From assembly GCA_964454355.1 (NCBI GenBank), contig CAYVTA010000016.1, positions 1-26,115 on the forward strand: a stretch of DNA of 26,115 nt, in the 5' to 3' direction. The stretch is from UBA1081 sp964454355 (GTDB lineage: Bacteria; Bacillota; Clostridia; Oscillospirales; Acutalibacteraceae). The position numbers and the translations under genes were made by a program. Shown here piece by piece: positions 6,204 through 14,278 of the stretch (position 1 is the stretch's first letter; each line of letters opens with the position of its first letter). The notes beneath the pieces were generated by a model. It made no database searches, was not told the DNA's origin, and worked only from the letters and a program-made list of their open reading frames with translations.

Positions 6204-8054
6204 ATGGATGAACGGCTGAAAAGACTCAGAGGTAAAGCAATGCGACTCCCTCTTGAACCGGGCGTATATATAATGAAAGATAAAAGCGGAAAAATCATAT
6301 ATATAGGAAAAGCCAAGGCTCTGAAAAACAGAGTCAGCCAATATTTCGGTTCACAAACAAACCACACTGTCAAAGTCAGGAAAATGGTAGAAAATGTTGC
6401 AGATTTTGATTACATCATTGTTAACAGTGAATTTGAAGCTCTCGTTCTCGAATGCAGTCTCATTAAACAGCACACTCCTAAATATAACATACTGTTAAAA
6501 GATGACAAAGGATACCATTACATCAAAATAGCGGGAACAGATTGGAAAAACCTTACCTCGGAAAAACAGAAGCTTGATGACGGTGCAAAATATTTAGGTC
6601 CGTACACAAGTTCAGACTGCGTATCAAAAAGTGTTTCGGAAGCCTGTAAAATCTTCAAGCTCCCCACCTGCTCAAAAATTTTTCCAAGAGATATAAAAAG
6701 AAGCGGCAGACCGTGTCTTAACTATTATATTAAACAATGCTCCGCACCATGTTGCGGAAAAATATCAAAAGAAGCTCACAATGAAGCTGTAGATAATGCG
6801 GTTAAATTCATAACCGGAGGAAATGACTCAATTGTAAAAGAACTGAAAAAACAAATGGAAGCAGCAGCGGAAAATCTTGAATTTGAAAAAGCTGCAGCAC
6901 TCAGGGATGCAATTCAGTCCATCGAAAAAACAAGTAAAAAACAAAATGTTGTGTCTCAAAAAACCAAAGAACAGGATGTATTTGCATTCTGCGAAGCGTC
7001 AAATAAAATTTGTATGTCGGTTTTAAGGTTTTCACAGGGACGTCTCTACGACAGCGAATATTTCTTTACTGATGCAATTGAAGAAATGCCGTCTGTCAGG
7101 GAAAAAATGATTGCCGATTATTATTCTATGCGAGACAGTATACCTCCGAACATTGCTGTTGACGGTGAAATTGACGGAATCGACAGTCTGAATGAATATA
7201 TCAGTCAAAAAAGAGGAAAAAGCGTCCGTATCTATATTCCCGAAAAAGGCGAAAATGCAAGTCTTGTTGAATTATCAAGGGACAACGCAGCAGAAAAGCT
7301 TGCTCAACACATAGGAAGAACAGGAAAAACTGTTGCGGCATTGGATGAACTTGCAACGCTGTTGGGACTTAAAGATATTCCGGAATATATCGAATCCTAC
7401 GATATTTCTCACACAGACGGAGCAGACAACGTTGCAGGCATGATAGTTTTCAAAGACGGAAAACCTTTAAAAAGCAGTTACAGACGCTTTGAAATCAAAG
7501 GCTTTTCGGGACAGGATGATTACAGATCAATGGCTGAAGTTCTGACCAGACGTTTTAATGAATATGAGCTTCACAAAAACGACGGCGAACCATTTGGATT
7601 CGGAAGAAAACCGGATCTGATACTTTTAGACGGAGGTATCGGTCAGGTAAATGCAGTTAAACCTGTTCTTGCATCATTCGGGCTTTCAGATATTCCCCTT
7701 TTCGGCATGGTAAAAGACAATAAGCACAGAACAAGAGCAATTGCAACGAGCGGCGGTGAAATTGCAATCAATGACCGAAGAAAAGCATTCACTCTTGTTT
7801 CGGATATTCAGGAGGAGGTTCACAGATTCTCCGTTGAATATCACAGAAAAAAACAGGCAAAAACGCTCACTGCAATGACACTTACTGAAATCGACGGCGT
7901 AGGAAAAGAAAAAGCGAAAGCAATTCTTTCCCATTTCAGAACACACGCTGCCGTAAAAAAGGCAACTGTTGAACAGCTTTGTGAAGTAAAGGGAATAAGC
8001 AAAAAGCTTGCAGAAAATATTTATAAATTCTATCACGGTGAAGAAAATGATTGA
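6204..8054 (+). CDS. uvrC: Excinuclease ABC subunit C
   Basis: Makes both incisions around a DNA lesion held by UvrB during nucleotide excision repair. The N-terminal GIY-YIG nuclease is seen as GVYIMKD (Tyr22) and IIYIGKAK (Tyr33, Gly35, Lys36). A four-Cys cluster (TCSK, PCLNY, QCSAPC) fits the iron-sulfur site known in UvrC. The UVR motif that docks UvrB (LEFEKAAALRDAI) lies near residue 230. The RNase H-like second nuclease starts at YDISHTDG, with FSGQDDYRSMAEVL after it, and tandem helix-hairpin-helix motifs close the protein (LTEIDGVGKEKAKAIL, VKGISKKLAENI). Length 616 residues, typical. GGAGGTG at 6190-6196 sets the ATG at 6204. The end overlaps the next gene by 8 bases. Confidence 0.97.
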   Translation: MDERLKRLRGKAMRLPLEPGVYIMKDKSGKIIYIGKAKALKNRVSQYFGSQTNHTVKVRKMVENVADFDYIIVNSEFEALVLECSLIKQHTPKYNILLKDDKGYHYIKIAGTDWKNLTSEKQKLDDGAKYLGPYTSSDCVSKSVSEACKIFKLPTCSKIFPRDIKRSGRPCLNYYIKQCSAPCCGKISKEAHNEAVDNAVKFITGGNDSIVKELKKQMEAAAENLEFEKAAALRDAIQSIEKTSKKQNVVSQKTKEQDVFAFCEASNKICMSVLRFSQGRLYDSEYFFTDAIEEMPSVREKMIADYYSMRDSIPPNIAVDGEIDGIDSLNEYISQKRGKSVRIYIPEKGENASLVELSRDNAAEKLAQHIGRTGKTVAALDELATLLGLKDIPEYIESYDISHTDGADNVAGMIVFKDGKPLKSSYRRFEIKGFSGQDDYRSMAEVLTRRFNEYELHKNDGEPFGFGRKPDLILLDGGIGQVNAVKPVLASFGLSDIPLFGMVKDNKHRTRAIATSGGEIAINDRRKAFTLVSDIQEEVHRFSVEYHRKKQAKTLTAMTLTEIDGVGKEKAKAILSHFRTHAAVKKATVEQLCEVKGISKKLAENIYKFYHGEEND

Positions 8055-8706
8055 CACAGTAATATTTGATCTTGACGGAACACTCCTCGACACATTGGAG
8101 GATTTGACAGACAGCGTAAACTATATGCTTCGGCATAACAATATGCCTGAAAGAAGCATAGATGAAATAAGGAGTTTTATCGGCAACGGTGTTCCCACTC
8201 TTATCAGAAAATCAGTTACAGCAGATACCGATAATGAACAGATCGAAAAATGCATAAAAGAGATGCGTGCATACTACAAAGAGCATTCAAGAGTCAAAAC
8301 AGGACCTTATGACGGTATTCAAGAGTTGCTGCAAGAGCTTAAAGCAAATAATATAAAAACTGCAGTTGTAACAAACAAACTGGAAGTTGTTGCACAAGAT
8401 CTTTGCAGTGATATATTCGGAGATGTTTTCACTTGTGTCATCGGTGATAACGGAATCAACAAAAGAAAGCCTGCACCGGATAATGTTTTCAGAACGATGA
8501 AAATACTTAATAGTGTGAATGACAGTACTTTGTATGTAGGCGATTCAGATGTTGATATGATTACCGCAAAAAATGCAGGGCTCAAAAGCGTAGGAGTTAC
8601 CTGGGGATTCAGAGATTGCGATACCCTTATGGAAAGCGGTGCAAAATATATTATAAACACACCTTCTGAACTTATGAATATTATAAAAAATATCAACGAA
8701 AGCTAA
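8047..8706 (+). CDS. HAD hydrolase, phosphoglycolate phosphatase-like
   Basis: Probably removes phosphate from a small metabolite. 2-phosphoglycolate, a by-product of repairing DNA ends, is the best-known substrate of the group and would fit the uvrC link. The nucleophile motif FDLDGTLLDT has Asp8 and Asp10. A helical cap domain follows. Motif II is VVTNK, motif III Lys is in KPAPD, and the metal site is GDSDVD (Asp166, Asp170). The start at 8047 is inside the uvrC tail; longer in-frame openings would begin with uvrC-encoded sequence lacking a HAD motif. Length 219 residues. Substrate cannot be fixed from sequence: Gph, PpaX-like pyrophosphatase or another small-molecule phosphatase are all possible. 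Confidence 0.85.
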   Translation: MIDTVIFDLDGTLLDTLEDLTDSVNYMLRHNNMPERSIDEIRSFIGNGVPTLIRKSVTADTDNEQIEKCIKEMRAYYKEHSRVKTGPYDGIQELLQELKANNIKTAVVTNKLEVVAQDLCSDIFGDVFTCVIGDNGINKRKPAPDNVFRTMKILNSVNDSTLYVGDSDVDMITAKNAGLKSVGVTWGFRDCDTLMESGAKYIINTPSELMNIIKNINES

Positions 8707-8732
8707 ATTTTAATAAATTTTTGCATTTACTA

Positions 8733-8762
8733 TTGACAAAATCCCCTATAAAATGCGATAAT
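8733..8762 (+). promoter_or_regulatory. sigma-A promoter of the rsmD-coaD operon
   Basis: TTGACA (8733-8738), an 18-base spacer and GATAAT (8757-8762). The predicted start is near 8769, giving a leader of about 26 bases before rsmD. Confidence 0.65.
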
Positions 8763-8794
8763 AAATTGAAATATGTATTGTTTCGGAGATTATT

Positions 8795-9337
8795 ATGAGA
8801 GTTATAACAGGCACTGCCAAAGGCAGACGACTTATAACACTTGAAGGCGAGGATATCCGTCCTACGGCTGACAAGGTTAAAGGTGCAATATTCAATTCAA
8901 TACAATTTGATATTGAAGGCAGAAAAGTTCTTGATCTTTTTGCCGGTTCCGGTCAGCTTGGCATTGAAGCTCTCAGCAGAGGAGCCGAAAAAGCAGTATT
9001 TATTGATTTGAGCAGAAATGCGATACGTGTTGTGAACGAAAATTTGGAGCATTGTCAGCTAAAAGACAAAGCTGCAGTTTTCAACGGTGATTCACTTTCC
9101 TTTTTAAAGACAACACGTGAAAAATTTGATATAATTTTTATTGATCCCCCTTATAACAAACAGCTCACAGCAAAAGCTCTCCCCCTTGCGTTATCGGTTC
9201 TTAACGACGGAGGAATAATTGTATGCGAAACTGCACATGACGAAGAGCTTCCTGAATCCATCGGCAGTTATACAGCAGTCAAAAGCGATAAATACTCAAA
9301 AACGAGACTGACTATTTACCGTTACGGCGAAGAATGA
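8795..9337 (+). CDS. rsmD: 16S rRNA (guanine-966-N2)-methyltransferase RsmD
   Basis: Methylates G966 of 16S rRNA on nearly assembled 30S particles. The opening MRVITGTAKGRRL and RPTADKVKGAIFNSI are family hallmarks. The S-adenosylmethionine loop is VLDLFAGSGQLGIEALSRGA (about residues 45-64). The catalytic motif DPPY has its Asp at residue 117, which fits an amino-methyltransferase. Length 180 residues, normal. CGGAG at 8784-8788 precedes the ATG. The gap to coaD is 13 bases, a very common pairing in Firmicutes. Confidence 0.95.
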   Translation: MRVITGTAKGRRLITLEGEDIRPTADKVKGAIFNSIQFDIEGRKVLDLFAGSGQLGIEALSRGAEKAVFIDLSRNAIRVVNENLEHCQLKDKAAVFNGDSLSFLKTTREKFDIIFIDPPYNKQLTAKALPLALSVLNDGGIIVCETAHDEELPESIGSYTAVKSDKYSKTRLTIYRYGEE

Positions 9338-9350
9338 AAGGTTGATATCT

Positions 9351-9842
9351 ATGAGCAGGATCGCTGTTTACCCGGGCAGCTTTGACCCGGTCACGAACGG
9401 TCATCTTGATATTATCAGACGAGCATCCAAAATGTTCGACAAGGTAATCGTCCTTGTGTCTTACAATGCTAAAAAAAACGGCGGCACGTTTTCAATTCCT
9501 GAAAGAGTCGATTTTATCAAACGCAGTGCTGCTGATATGCCGAATGTAGTTGTAGACTCATACACCGGTCTGCTTGCTGATTACGTAAAAATTTCCGGTG
9601 CGTCGGCAATCGTAAAAGGTCTGCGTGCTGTATCTGATTTTGAAGATGAGTTCCAACAGGCACTTATAAACAGACAGTTAGCTCCTGAAGTAGATACTGT
9701 TTTTCTTGTTTCAAGCCTTGAAAATATGTATCTCAGCTCCAGTGCAGTTAAAGAAATTTGCACTCTCGGCGGTGAAATATCAAACTTTGTTCCCGCTGAA
9801 ATTGCTCAAGATATACTCAAAAAATTATCCAATCACAAATAA
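9351..9842 (+). CDS. coaD: Phosphopantetheine adenylyltransferase CoaD
   Basis: Catalyses the penultimate step of coenzyme A synthesis: 4'-phosphopantetheine plus ATP gives dephospho-CoA. The nucleotidyltransferase motif YPGSFDPVTNGH places the TxGH box at residues 15-18. GLRAVSDFEDEFQQA and the second ATP motif LSSSAVKE (residues 128-135) follow. Length 163 residues, typical. I use the ATG at 9351, with AAAGG at 9337-9341; an in-frame TTG at 9342 would add three residues and overlaps the space needed for the ribosome site. Confidence 0.97.
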   Translation: MSRIAVYPGSFDPVTNGHLDIIRRASKMFDKVIVLVSYNAKKNGGTFSIPERVDFIKRSAADMPNVVVDSYTGLLADYVKISGASAIVKGLRAVSDFEDEFQQALINRQLAPEVDTVFLVSSLENMYLSSSAVKEICTLGGEISNFVPAEIAQDILKKLSNHK

Positions 9843-9863
9843 AACACCTCGGAGGAAAAGAAA

Positions 9864-10424
9864 ATGAATTACGAAGAAATTATTGAAAAAATTGAAGACA
9901 TACTCGAAGAAGGCAAACCGTCTTTTGGCGGCGGCGGAAAAATCAAGGTTGACGGCGATGCTATTCATGAGTGTCTTGAAGAGCTTAGCTCATCCATTCC
10001 CAACGAAATAATACAGGCAAGAAAAATCGTTGCTGAAAGAAGAGAAATTCTCCAGGCTGCACAGGAAACTGCAAGCAAAATTGTAAGCGATGCCCAGGCA
10101 AAGGCTGATGAGATGACTCAGGAACATGAGATAACAAAGGCTGCAAAGGATGCTGCCGTTAAAATACTTAACGAAACACAGGAAGAAGCTAACAATATTA
10201 TCGGTAAGGCAAACGCCGATGCGGAAGAGCGTGAGCACAGTGCAAAGAAGTGGTCTTACGAAATGCGTTCCTCTGCAAGCAACTTCGCAGTTAAGATTCT
10301 TACCGAATGTGACGAGTATCTTTCTGACAATATTGATCATTTCTCCCAGAGCCGTGACAATGTCAGACTTTCACTCTCCAGAATCCAGAATATATCAATA
10401 AAAACTCCAGAGGATCAGGAATAA
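9864..10424 (+). CDS. Conserved coiled-coil protein (function unknown)
   Basis: A soluble, charged protein of 186 residues with no signal peptide or membrane helix. Residues 1-19 are acidic, followed by a GGGG linker. The segment VDGDAIHECLEELSSSIPNE with QARKIVAERREIL resembles the start of short Clostridia proteins often labelled ATPase or V-type ATPase subunit H-like. Residues about 50-135 form a long Ala/Glu/Lys-rich helix with heptad-like spacing, like a DivIVA- or ATP-synthase-b-like rod. No nucleotide-binding motif is present, so an ATPase label would be unjustified. GGAGG at 9851-9855 is strong. It lies 21 bases after coaD, probably in the same transcript. A role in envelope or division scaffolding is only a guess. 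Confidence 0.8.
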   Translation: MNYEEIIEKIEDILEEGKPSFGGGGKIKVDGDAIHECLEELSSSIPNEIIQARKIVAERREILQAAQETASKIVSDAQAKADEMTQEHEITKAAKDAAVKILNETQEEANNIIGKANADAEEREHSAKKWSYEMRSSASNFAVKILTECDEYLSDNIDHFSQSRDNVRLSLSRIQNISIKTPEDQE

Positions 10425-10436
10425 GTAATTAATTAT

Positions 10437-10480
10437 AAGCACCTTGCATATTTATTTATGAGTATTTATGCGAGGTGCTT
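10437..10480 (+). promoter_or_regulatory. 14-bp hairpin that buries the next gene's ribosome site
   Basis: Bases 10437-10450 pair with 10467-10480 through 14 consecutive pairs, 13 Watson-Crick and one T-G wobble, around a 16-base loop. The 3' arm contains GAGGTG (10472-10477), the ribosome site for the ATG at 10484. A T-rich stretch (10487 onward) follows 6 bases later, inside the coding region, so it could also work as a leaky terminator for the upstream operon. Either way it should lower expression of the downstream gene. Confidence 0.7.
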
Positions 10481-10483
10481 GTT

Positions 10484-10963
10484 ATGTTTTTATTTTCATT
10501 AAAATCTTTAAAAGGCAAAATGATTTTTCTTGTTGCAGCAATAATTGCCGCTTCGGCAGTTCTTATAATTATCAACTCCGGCAATGCCGAATCCGAATCA
10601 GCCGAAGCTGACAACATACTTAATTTCTCAGCATCCACAGACGAGGAAAGACTGAATTTTATTTCACAAATCGGCTGCACAGTAGAAAAAGAGCCTGTGG
10701 GCGTCAGCGAAGTGCTTATTCCTCAGGAGTTTGACGAGATATACACACAATACAATGAGCTTCAGCTATTAAGCGGCTTTGACTTAAACGATTACAAGGG
10801 ATGCACAGTCAAAAAATGGACTTATCAGGTCACGGATCATCCCGAATATGAAAACAGTGAAAACGTCAGACTTACATTGCTGGTTTACAAAGGAAAAATT
10901 ATCGGCGGAGATATATGTTCAACTGAATTGGACGGAGCTATACTGCCGCTGTTTAAAGAATAA
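10484..10963 (+). CDS. DUF4830-type membrane-anchored protein
   Basis: A 159-residue protein with one hydrophobic helix near the N-terminus (about residues 13-31, IFLVAAIIAASAVLIII). An acidic linker and an extracellular domain of about 110 residues follow. The domain contains RLNFISQIGCTVEKEPV, EVLIPQEFDEIYTQYNELQ and GFDLNDYKGCTVKKWTYQV, which I recognise as the pattern of DUF4830, known mainly from Clostridia with no assigned function. Start ATG 10484 has GAGGTG six bases upstream; a GTG at 10475 lies inside that site and is unlikely. The gene lies 9 bases ahead of the pseudouridine synthase gene. Translation is probably damped by the hairpin at 10437-10480. Confidence 0.8.
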   Translation: MFLFSLKSLKGKMIFLVAAIIAASAVLIIINSGNAESESAEADNILNFSASTDEERLNFISQIGCTVEKEPVGVSEVLIPQEFDEIYTQYNELQLLSGFDLNDYKGCTVKKWTYQVTDHPEYENSENVRLTLLVYKGKIIGGDICSTELDGAILPLFKE

Positions 10964-10972
10964 AGGATAACT

Positions 10973-11686
10973 ATGGCTAAAGAAAGAATAGACAAATTAA
11001 TATCATCGCAAGGGACACTCTCCCGTTCAGATGTCGGGAAAATAATAAAAAGCGGAAAAGTCACTGTTAACGGAACTCTTGTAAAGAGTCCTTCTGTCAA
11101 GGTAGATCCGCTTGCTGACAAAATTGAAATAGAGGGAAAAGGCTTTTTATACAAAAAATATATCTATATAATGATGAACAAGCCTCAAGGAATAGTCAGT
11201 GCAAGCCGAGATCCGAAAGAAAAAACCGTTATTGATATTCTTCCCGAAGAAATGAAAAGAGCAGAGCTCTTCCCGGCAGGAAGACTGGACAAAGACACAA
11301 CCGGATTTGTTCTCATTACCGATGACGGTGATTTTGCTCATTATATACTCTCACCAAAGCATCACATAGATAAAACTTACCTTGCAACCACAAATGCTCT
11401 GATTGAAGATAAATATCTTGAGCTTATGAAAAGCGGAATGACACTTGGTGAGGAAAAGCTTCTTCCCGCACAAATCGAGCTATATGACAATAAAAGCTAC
11501 CCTGTTTACAAAATCATCTTACACGAAGGTAAATATCATCAGATAAAACGAATGATAGGTGCAACTAATGCAGAACTGATTGCACTAAAACGAACTGCAA
11601 TGGGGTCAATTTCTCTCGATCCGCATCTTAAAGAGGGAGAATGCCGAGAACTTTCCGAAGATGAAGTAAGACTTATCAGAAATTGA
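10973..11686 (+). CDS. RsuA-family rRNA pseudouridine synthase
   Basis: Converts a uridine in ribosomal RNA to pseudouridine. An S4 RNA-binding domain occupies residues 1-60 (ERIDKLISSQGTLSRSDVGK, then GKVTVNGTLV). The catalytic domain opens at IMMNKPQGIVSA. The nucleophilic Asp106 is in AGRLDKDTTGFVLITDD. The LSPKHHIDKTYLA and GKYHQIKRMIGA segments fit the RsuA/RluB/RluE/RluF branch. At 237 residues it is close to RsuA (16S U516), but RluB or RluF specificity cannot be excluded. AAAGGA at 10962-10967 is the ribosome site. A strong terminator follows, making this the last gene of the rsmD transcript. Confidence 0.9.
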   Translation: MAKERIDKLISSQGTLSRSDVGKIIKSGKVTVNGTLVKSPSVKVDPLADKIEIEGKGFLYKKYIYIMMNKPQGIVSASRDPKEKTVIDILPEEMKRAELFPAGRLDKDTTGFVLITDDGDFAHYILSPKHHIDKTYLATTNALIEDKYLELMKSGMTLGEEKLLPAQIELYDNKSYPVYKIILHEGKYHQIKRMIGATNAELIALKRTAMGSISLDPHLKEGECRELSEDEVRLIRN

Positions 11687-11689
11687 ACA

Positions 11690-11728
11690 ATCACCTTTTG
11701 CATTTTTTGTTGCAAAAGGTGATTTTTT
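11690..11728 (+). terminator. Strong intrinsic terminator after the pseudouridine synthase gene
   Basis: ATCACCTTTTGCA (11690-11702) and TGCAAAAGGTGAT (11711-11723) form a perfect 13-bp stem with an 8-base loop, followed by TTTTT. It begins 4 bases after the stop codon. Confidence 0.93.
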
Positions 11729-11997
11729 ATTGTTTTTAATCGTTAAAATATACAACTGTCAATTTAACAAAAATAACAATGACTTTATTGTTAATTTTTA
11801 ATAGTTTATTTTTCTTATTTTGCAAATTAACGCTTTTTTTCTTCACTTTTTCTGATTTTTTTCTTAATAACTCTTGCAATATCCCGAAAAATGTGTAAAA
11901 TGTATAGTAAAGCAGTAGTAATATTGCATAAATCAATTGTTTGGATATGTCGGATCAATAATTTAATGTTAAGAAAAAGAATCAGGAGGATATATTT
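11729..11997 (+). other. AT-rich leader region of the CdaR-type regulator
   Basis: With the preceding terminator this makes a 311-base stretch without a gene. It contains a 7-bp inverted repeat TAACAAT / ATTGTTA (11774-11780 and 11787-11793) followed by a T run, which may be a back-up terminator or a binding site. It also has pyrimidine-rich tracts at about 11810-11875, one promoter candidate (11874-11901) and the AGGAGG ribosome site at 11984-11989. I see no RNA gene or small reading frame in it. Confidence 0.5.
11874..11901 (+). promoter_or_regulatory. Candidate sigma-A promoter for the CdaR-type regulator
   Basis: TTGCAA (11874-11879), a 16-base spacer and TAAAAT with an extended TG just before it (11893-11901 region). 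This predicts a leader of about 90 bases. Confidence 0.5.
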
Positions 11998-13086
11998 ATG
12001 TCAAACAGATTATTTCAGAGCGTAATTCACCAGATGAAAGATGCCGTAGATCAGCCTATCGGTGTAATTGACGAAACAGGCACAATCATTGCTTGCAGTG
12101 AACTCGGCAGAATCGGTGAGGTGCTTGATTCCTCCGTCGGAGAAAAAGTTTTCGCCGGTGCAGATTCTGTTATGATAAACGATATGACATTCAAGAGCTT
12201 CGGCTCCCCTATCCATCCCGAATACGCTATATTTGTTGACGGTTCAGATGACTCTGCTCAGAAATATGTTGAGGTTCTTGCTGTTGCAGTAAGCAACATA
12301 AAACTCTATTACGATGAAAAGTATGACAGAGGAAATTTTATAAAGAATGTTATGCTTGATAATATCCTCCCCGGTGACATTTGCATAAAAGCAAGAGAAC
12401 TGCATTTCAATAACGAAGCAACTCGTGCTGTTCTTCTTATCAGAATTACAGAACCCGGTGAAGTTCCGATATTCGACGTTATTCAGAATCTTTTCCCCGA
12501 CAAGACAAAGGATTTTGTAATCAACATCAACGAAACAGATATTGCTTTAGTTAAAGAAGTAAAGCCTAACATCGAATCAAAGGATCTCGAAAAGCTTGCA
12601 CGTTCAATTGCAGATTCACTCGGTTCAGAGTACTATACTCACACACTTGTTGGTATCGGTACCGCTGTTACAGGCATAAAGGAGCTGGCTCACGCTTTCA
12701 AGGAAGCACAGGTCGCTCTTGAAGTCGGCAAGGTATTTGATACCGAAAAGACCATTGTAAGCTATGAAAATCTCGGTATTGCAAGACTTATTTATCAGCT
12801 TCCCACAACTCTTTGTGAGATGTTTCTCAAAGAAGTTTTCAAAAGAGGTTCTATTGAAAGTCTTGATCATGAAACTCTGTTCACTATACAGAAATTCTTT
12901 GAAAACAATCTCAATGTTTCTGAAACATCGAGAAAGCTTTTTGTGCACAGAAATACTCTTGTTTACAGACTTGAAAAGATCAGAAAGCTTACCGGTCTCG
13001 ACCTTCGTGAATTTGATGACGCAATCGTTTTCAAAGTAGCACTTATGGTCAAAAAATATCTTGATGCCAACCCGGTGAAGTACTGA
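11998..13086 (+). CDS. CdaR/PucR-family transcriptional regulator
   Basis: A 362-residue DNA-binding regulator. The N-terminus (QPIGVIDETGTIIACSE with GRIGE) resembles the sugar-diacid recognition domain of CdaR. The middle is a GGDEF-like PucR-type region. The C-terminal helix-turn-helix (about residues 300-355) has NVSETSRKLFVHRNTLVYRL followed by KIRKLTGLDLREFDDAIVFKVAL, the classic pattern of PF13556. No diacid catabolic gene is nearby; the next genes are ftsE-ftsX, so the true target and ligand are unknown. AGGAGG at 11984-11989 is a strong ribosome site. The stop codon lies within a terminator hairpin. Direct control of the division cluster is possible but unproven. Confidence 0.85.
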   Translation: MSNRLFQSVIHQMKDAVDQPIGVIDETGTIIACSELGRIGEVLDSSVGEKVFAGADSVMINDMTFKSFGSPIHPEYAIFVDGSDDSAQKYVEVLAVAVSNIKLYYDEKYDRGNFIKNVMLDNILPGDICIKARELHFNNEATRAVLLIRITEPGEVPIFDVIQNLFPDKTKDFVININETDIALVKEVKPNIESKDLEKLARSIADSLGSEYYTHTLVGIGTAVTGIKELAHAFKEAQVALEVGKVFDTEKTIVSYENLGIARLIYQLPTTLCEMFLKEVFKRGSIESLDHETLFTIQKFFENNLNVSETSRKLFVHRNTLVYRLEKIRKLTGLDLREFDDAIVFKVALMVKKYLDANPVKY

Positions 13087-13103
13087 TAAAGTACTTCATT
13101 TTT
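13076..13103 (+). terminator. Terminator hairpin overlapping the regulator's stop codon
   Basis: TGAAGTACT (13076-13084) and AGTACTTCA (13090-13098) pair perfectly (9 bp) around GATAA and are followed by TTTTT. The stop TGA (13084-13086) sits at the top of the stem, so a terminating ribosome would cover the left arm. ftsE starts 30 bases later, and I see no convincing promoter in between. Confidence 0.75.
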
Positions 13104-13132
13104 GGGTATGCAGACACACAAGAGGGATAGCT

Positions 13133-14278
13133 ATGGTAGAATTTAATTCTGTTTCAAAGACCTACAGCAAAACCTTTGAAGCACTGAAAAATGTAAACCT
13201 CAAAATCAACGAGGGCGAATTTGTTTTCGTCGTTGGTGCTTCGGGTGCAGGTAAAAGTACATTCCTGAAGCTGATAATGAGGGAAGAAGTGCCCACATCA
13301 GGCACGGTTACAATTAACGGTTACAATCTTAATAAAATGAAAAAACGCGACATTCCCTACTTCCGCCGTACTATGGGTATAGTCTTTCAGGATTTCAGAC
13401 TTATTCCGGATATGCGAGTATACGACAATGTCGCTTTTGCATTAAGAGTTACGGGAACAAAAGAACGTGAAGTCAGAAAAAGAGTTTCCCATGCATTAGG
13501 AATGGTTGGACTTCTCTCAAAATCTCAGTCGCTGCCGAAAGAACTGTCCGGCGGCGAGCAGCAGCGTGTTGCGATTGCAAGAGCTCTCGTTAACAATGCG
13601 GACCTTATTATTGCGGACGAGCCTACCGGTAACATAGATCCTGCAATGTCAGTAGAAATCATGGATCTTCTTAATCACATAAACAAGGCAAACGGCACCA
13701 CAATTGTTATGGTAACTCACGCCCATGATCTTGTGCGTCAGTATGACCACAGAATTGTTGTTCTTAAAGAAGGTCAGATTATTGCCGACGGCTACGATAA
13801 AGAAAAAATCCTTGAGCTTATCAATCCGGAAGTTCCTTCAAGTGATGCGGGATTTTATAACGCACCAAACGAATTTAACGATGTGGAAAACTTTATCTCT
13901 CACTACGGTGACAAAAACGCTTCTGTTGAGGATACTATTCCCGAAGCACCGCCGGCAGAACCGCAAAAAACTGAAGAGGTTGTTCCTGTCAACAATGAGA
14001 TTAAGGAATTAGCAGAAGAAATTATTTCTGCAGCACACGAGGAAACTGAAAATTCAGACAAGCCAAATTCTACTTATTCAATAACGGATGATAAGGAAAT
14101 CAAATCTATTCTTGCAAAATTTGCGGCAAACAATGCCTCTAATTTCAAAAAAAGAAAAAGTATAAAAAAAGAATTTGCTGCTGAAGAAGCCGTAACAACA
14201 AAAACAGAAAATGAACAAGGAGACGCTTCCGATAAAGAAGCAGAAAATGCAGACGGAGGTGACACTCTTGAGCCGTAA
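13133..14278 (+). CDS. ftsE: Cell-division ATPase FtsE with a long acidic C-terminal tail
   Basis: The ATPase that drives FtsX to switch on a septal peptidoglycan hydrolase. Residues 1-225 are canonical: Walker A GASGAGKST (Lys41), Q-loop VFQDFRLIPDMRVYDNVAFA, signature LSGGEQQRVAIARAL, Walker B LIIADEPTGNID, and the switch His in VTHAHD. Normal FtsE ends near residue 225-230. Here about 150 extra residues follow, rich in Glu, Asp, Pro, Ala and Lys, with a short basic patch (FKKRKSIKKEF) near residue 345; the tail is likely disordered. It is in frame, with no sign of a frameshift. GAGGGA at 13122-13127 is the ribosome site. The end overlaps the ftsX start by 11 bases. Confidence 0.93.
   Translation: MVEFNSVSKTYSKTFEALKNVNLKINEGEFVFVVGASGAGKSTFLKLIMREEVPTSGTVTINGYNLNKMKKRDIPYFRRTMGIVFQDFRLIPDMRVYDNVAFALRVTGTKEREVRKRVSHALGMVGLLSKSQSLPKELSGGEQQRVAIARALVNNADLIIADEPTGNIDPAMSVEIMDLLNHINKANGTTIVMVTHAHDLVRQYDHRIVVLKEGQIIADGYDKEKILELINPEVPSSDAGFYNAPNEFNDVENFISHYGDKNASVEDTIPEAPPAEPQKTEEVVPVNNEIKELAEEIISAAHEETENSDKPNSTYSITDDKEIKSILAKFAANNASNFKKRKSIKKEFAAEEAVTTKTENEQGDASDKEAENADGGDTLEP

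Noticed and set aside
14211..14278. ftsE-ftsX overlap as a frameshift or fusion
   Set aside because: A separate GGAGGTG and TTG start explain ftsX, and the 11-base overlap is normal translational coupling.
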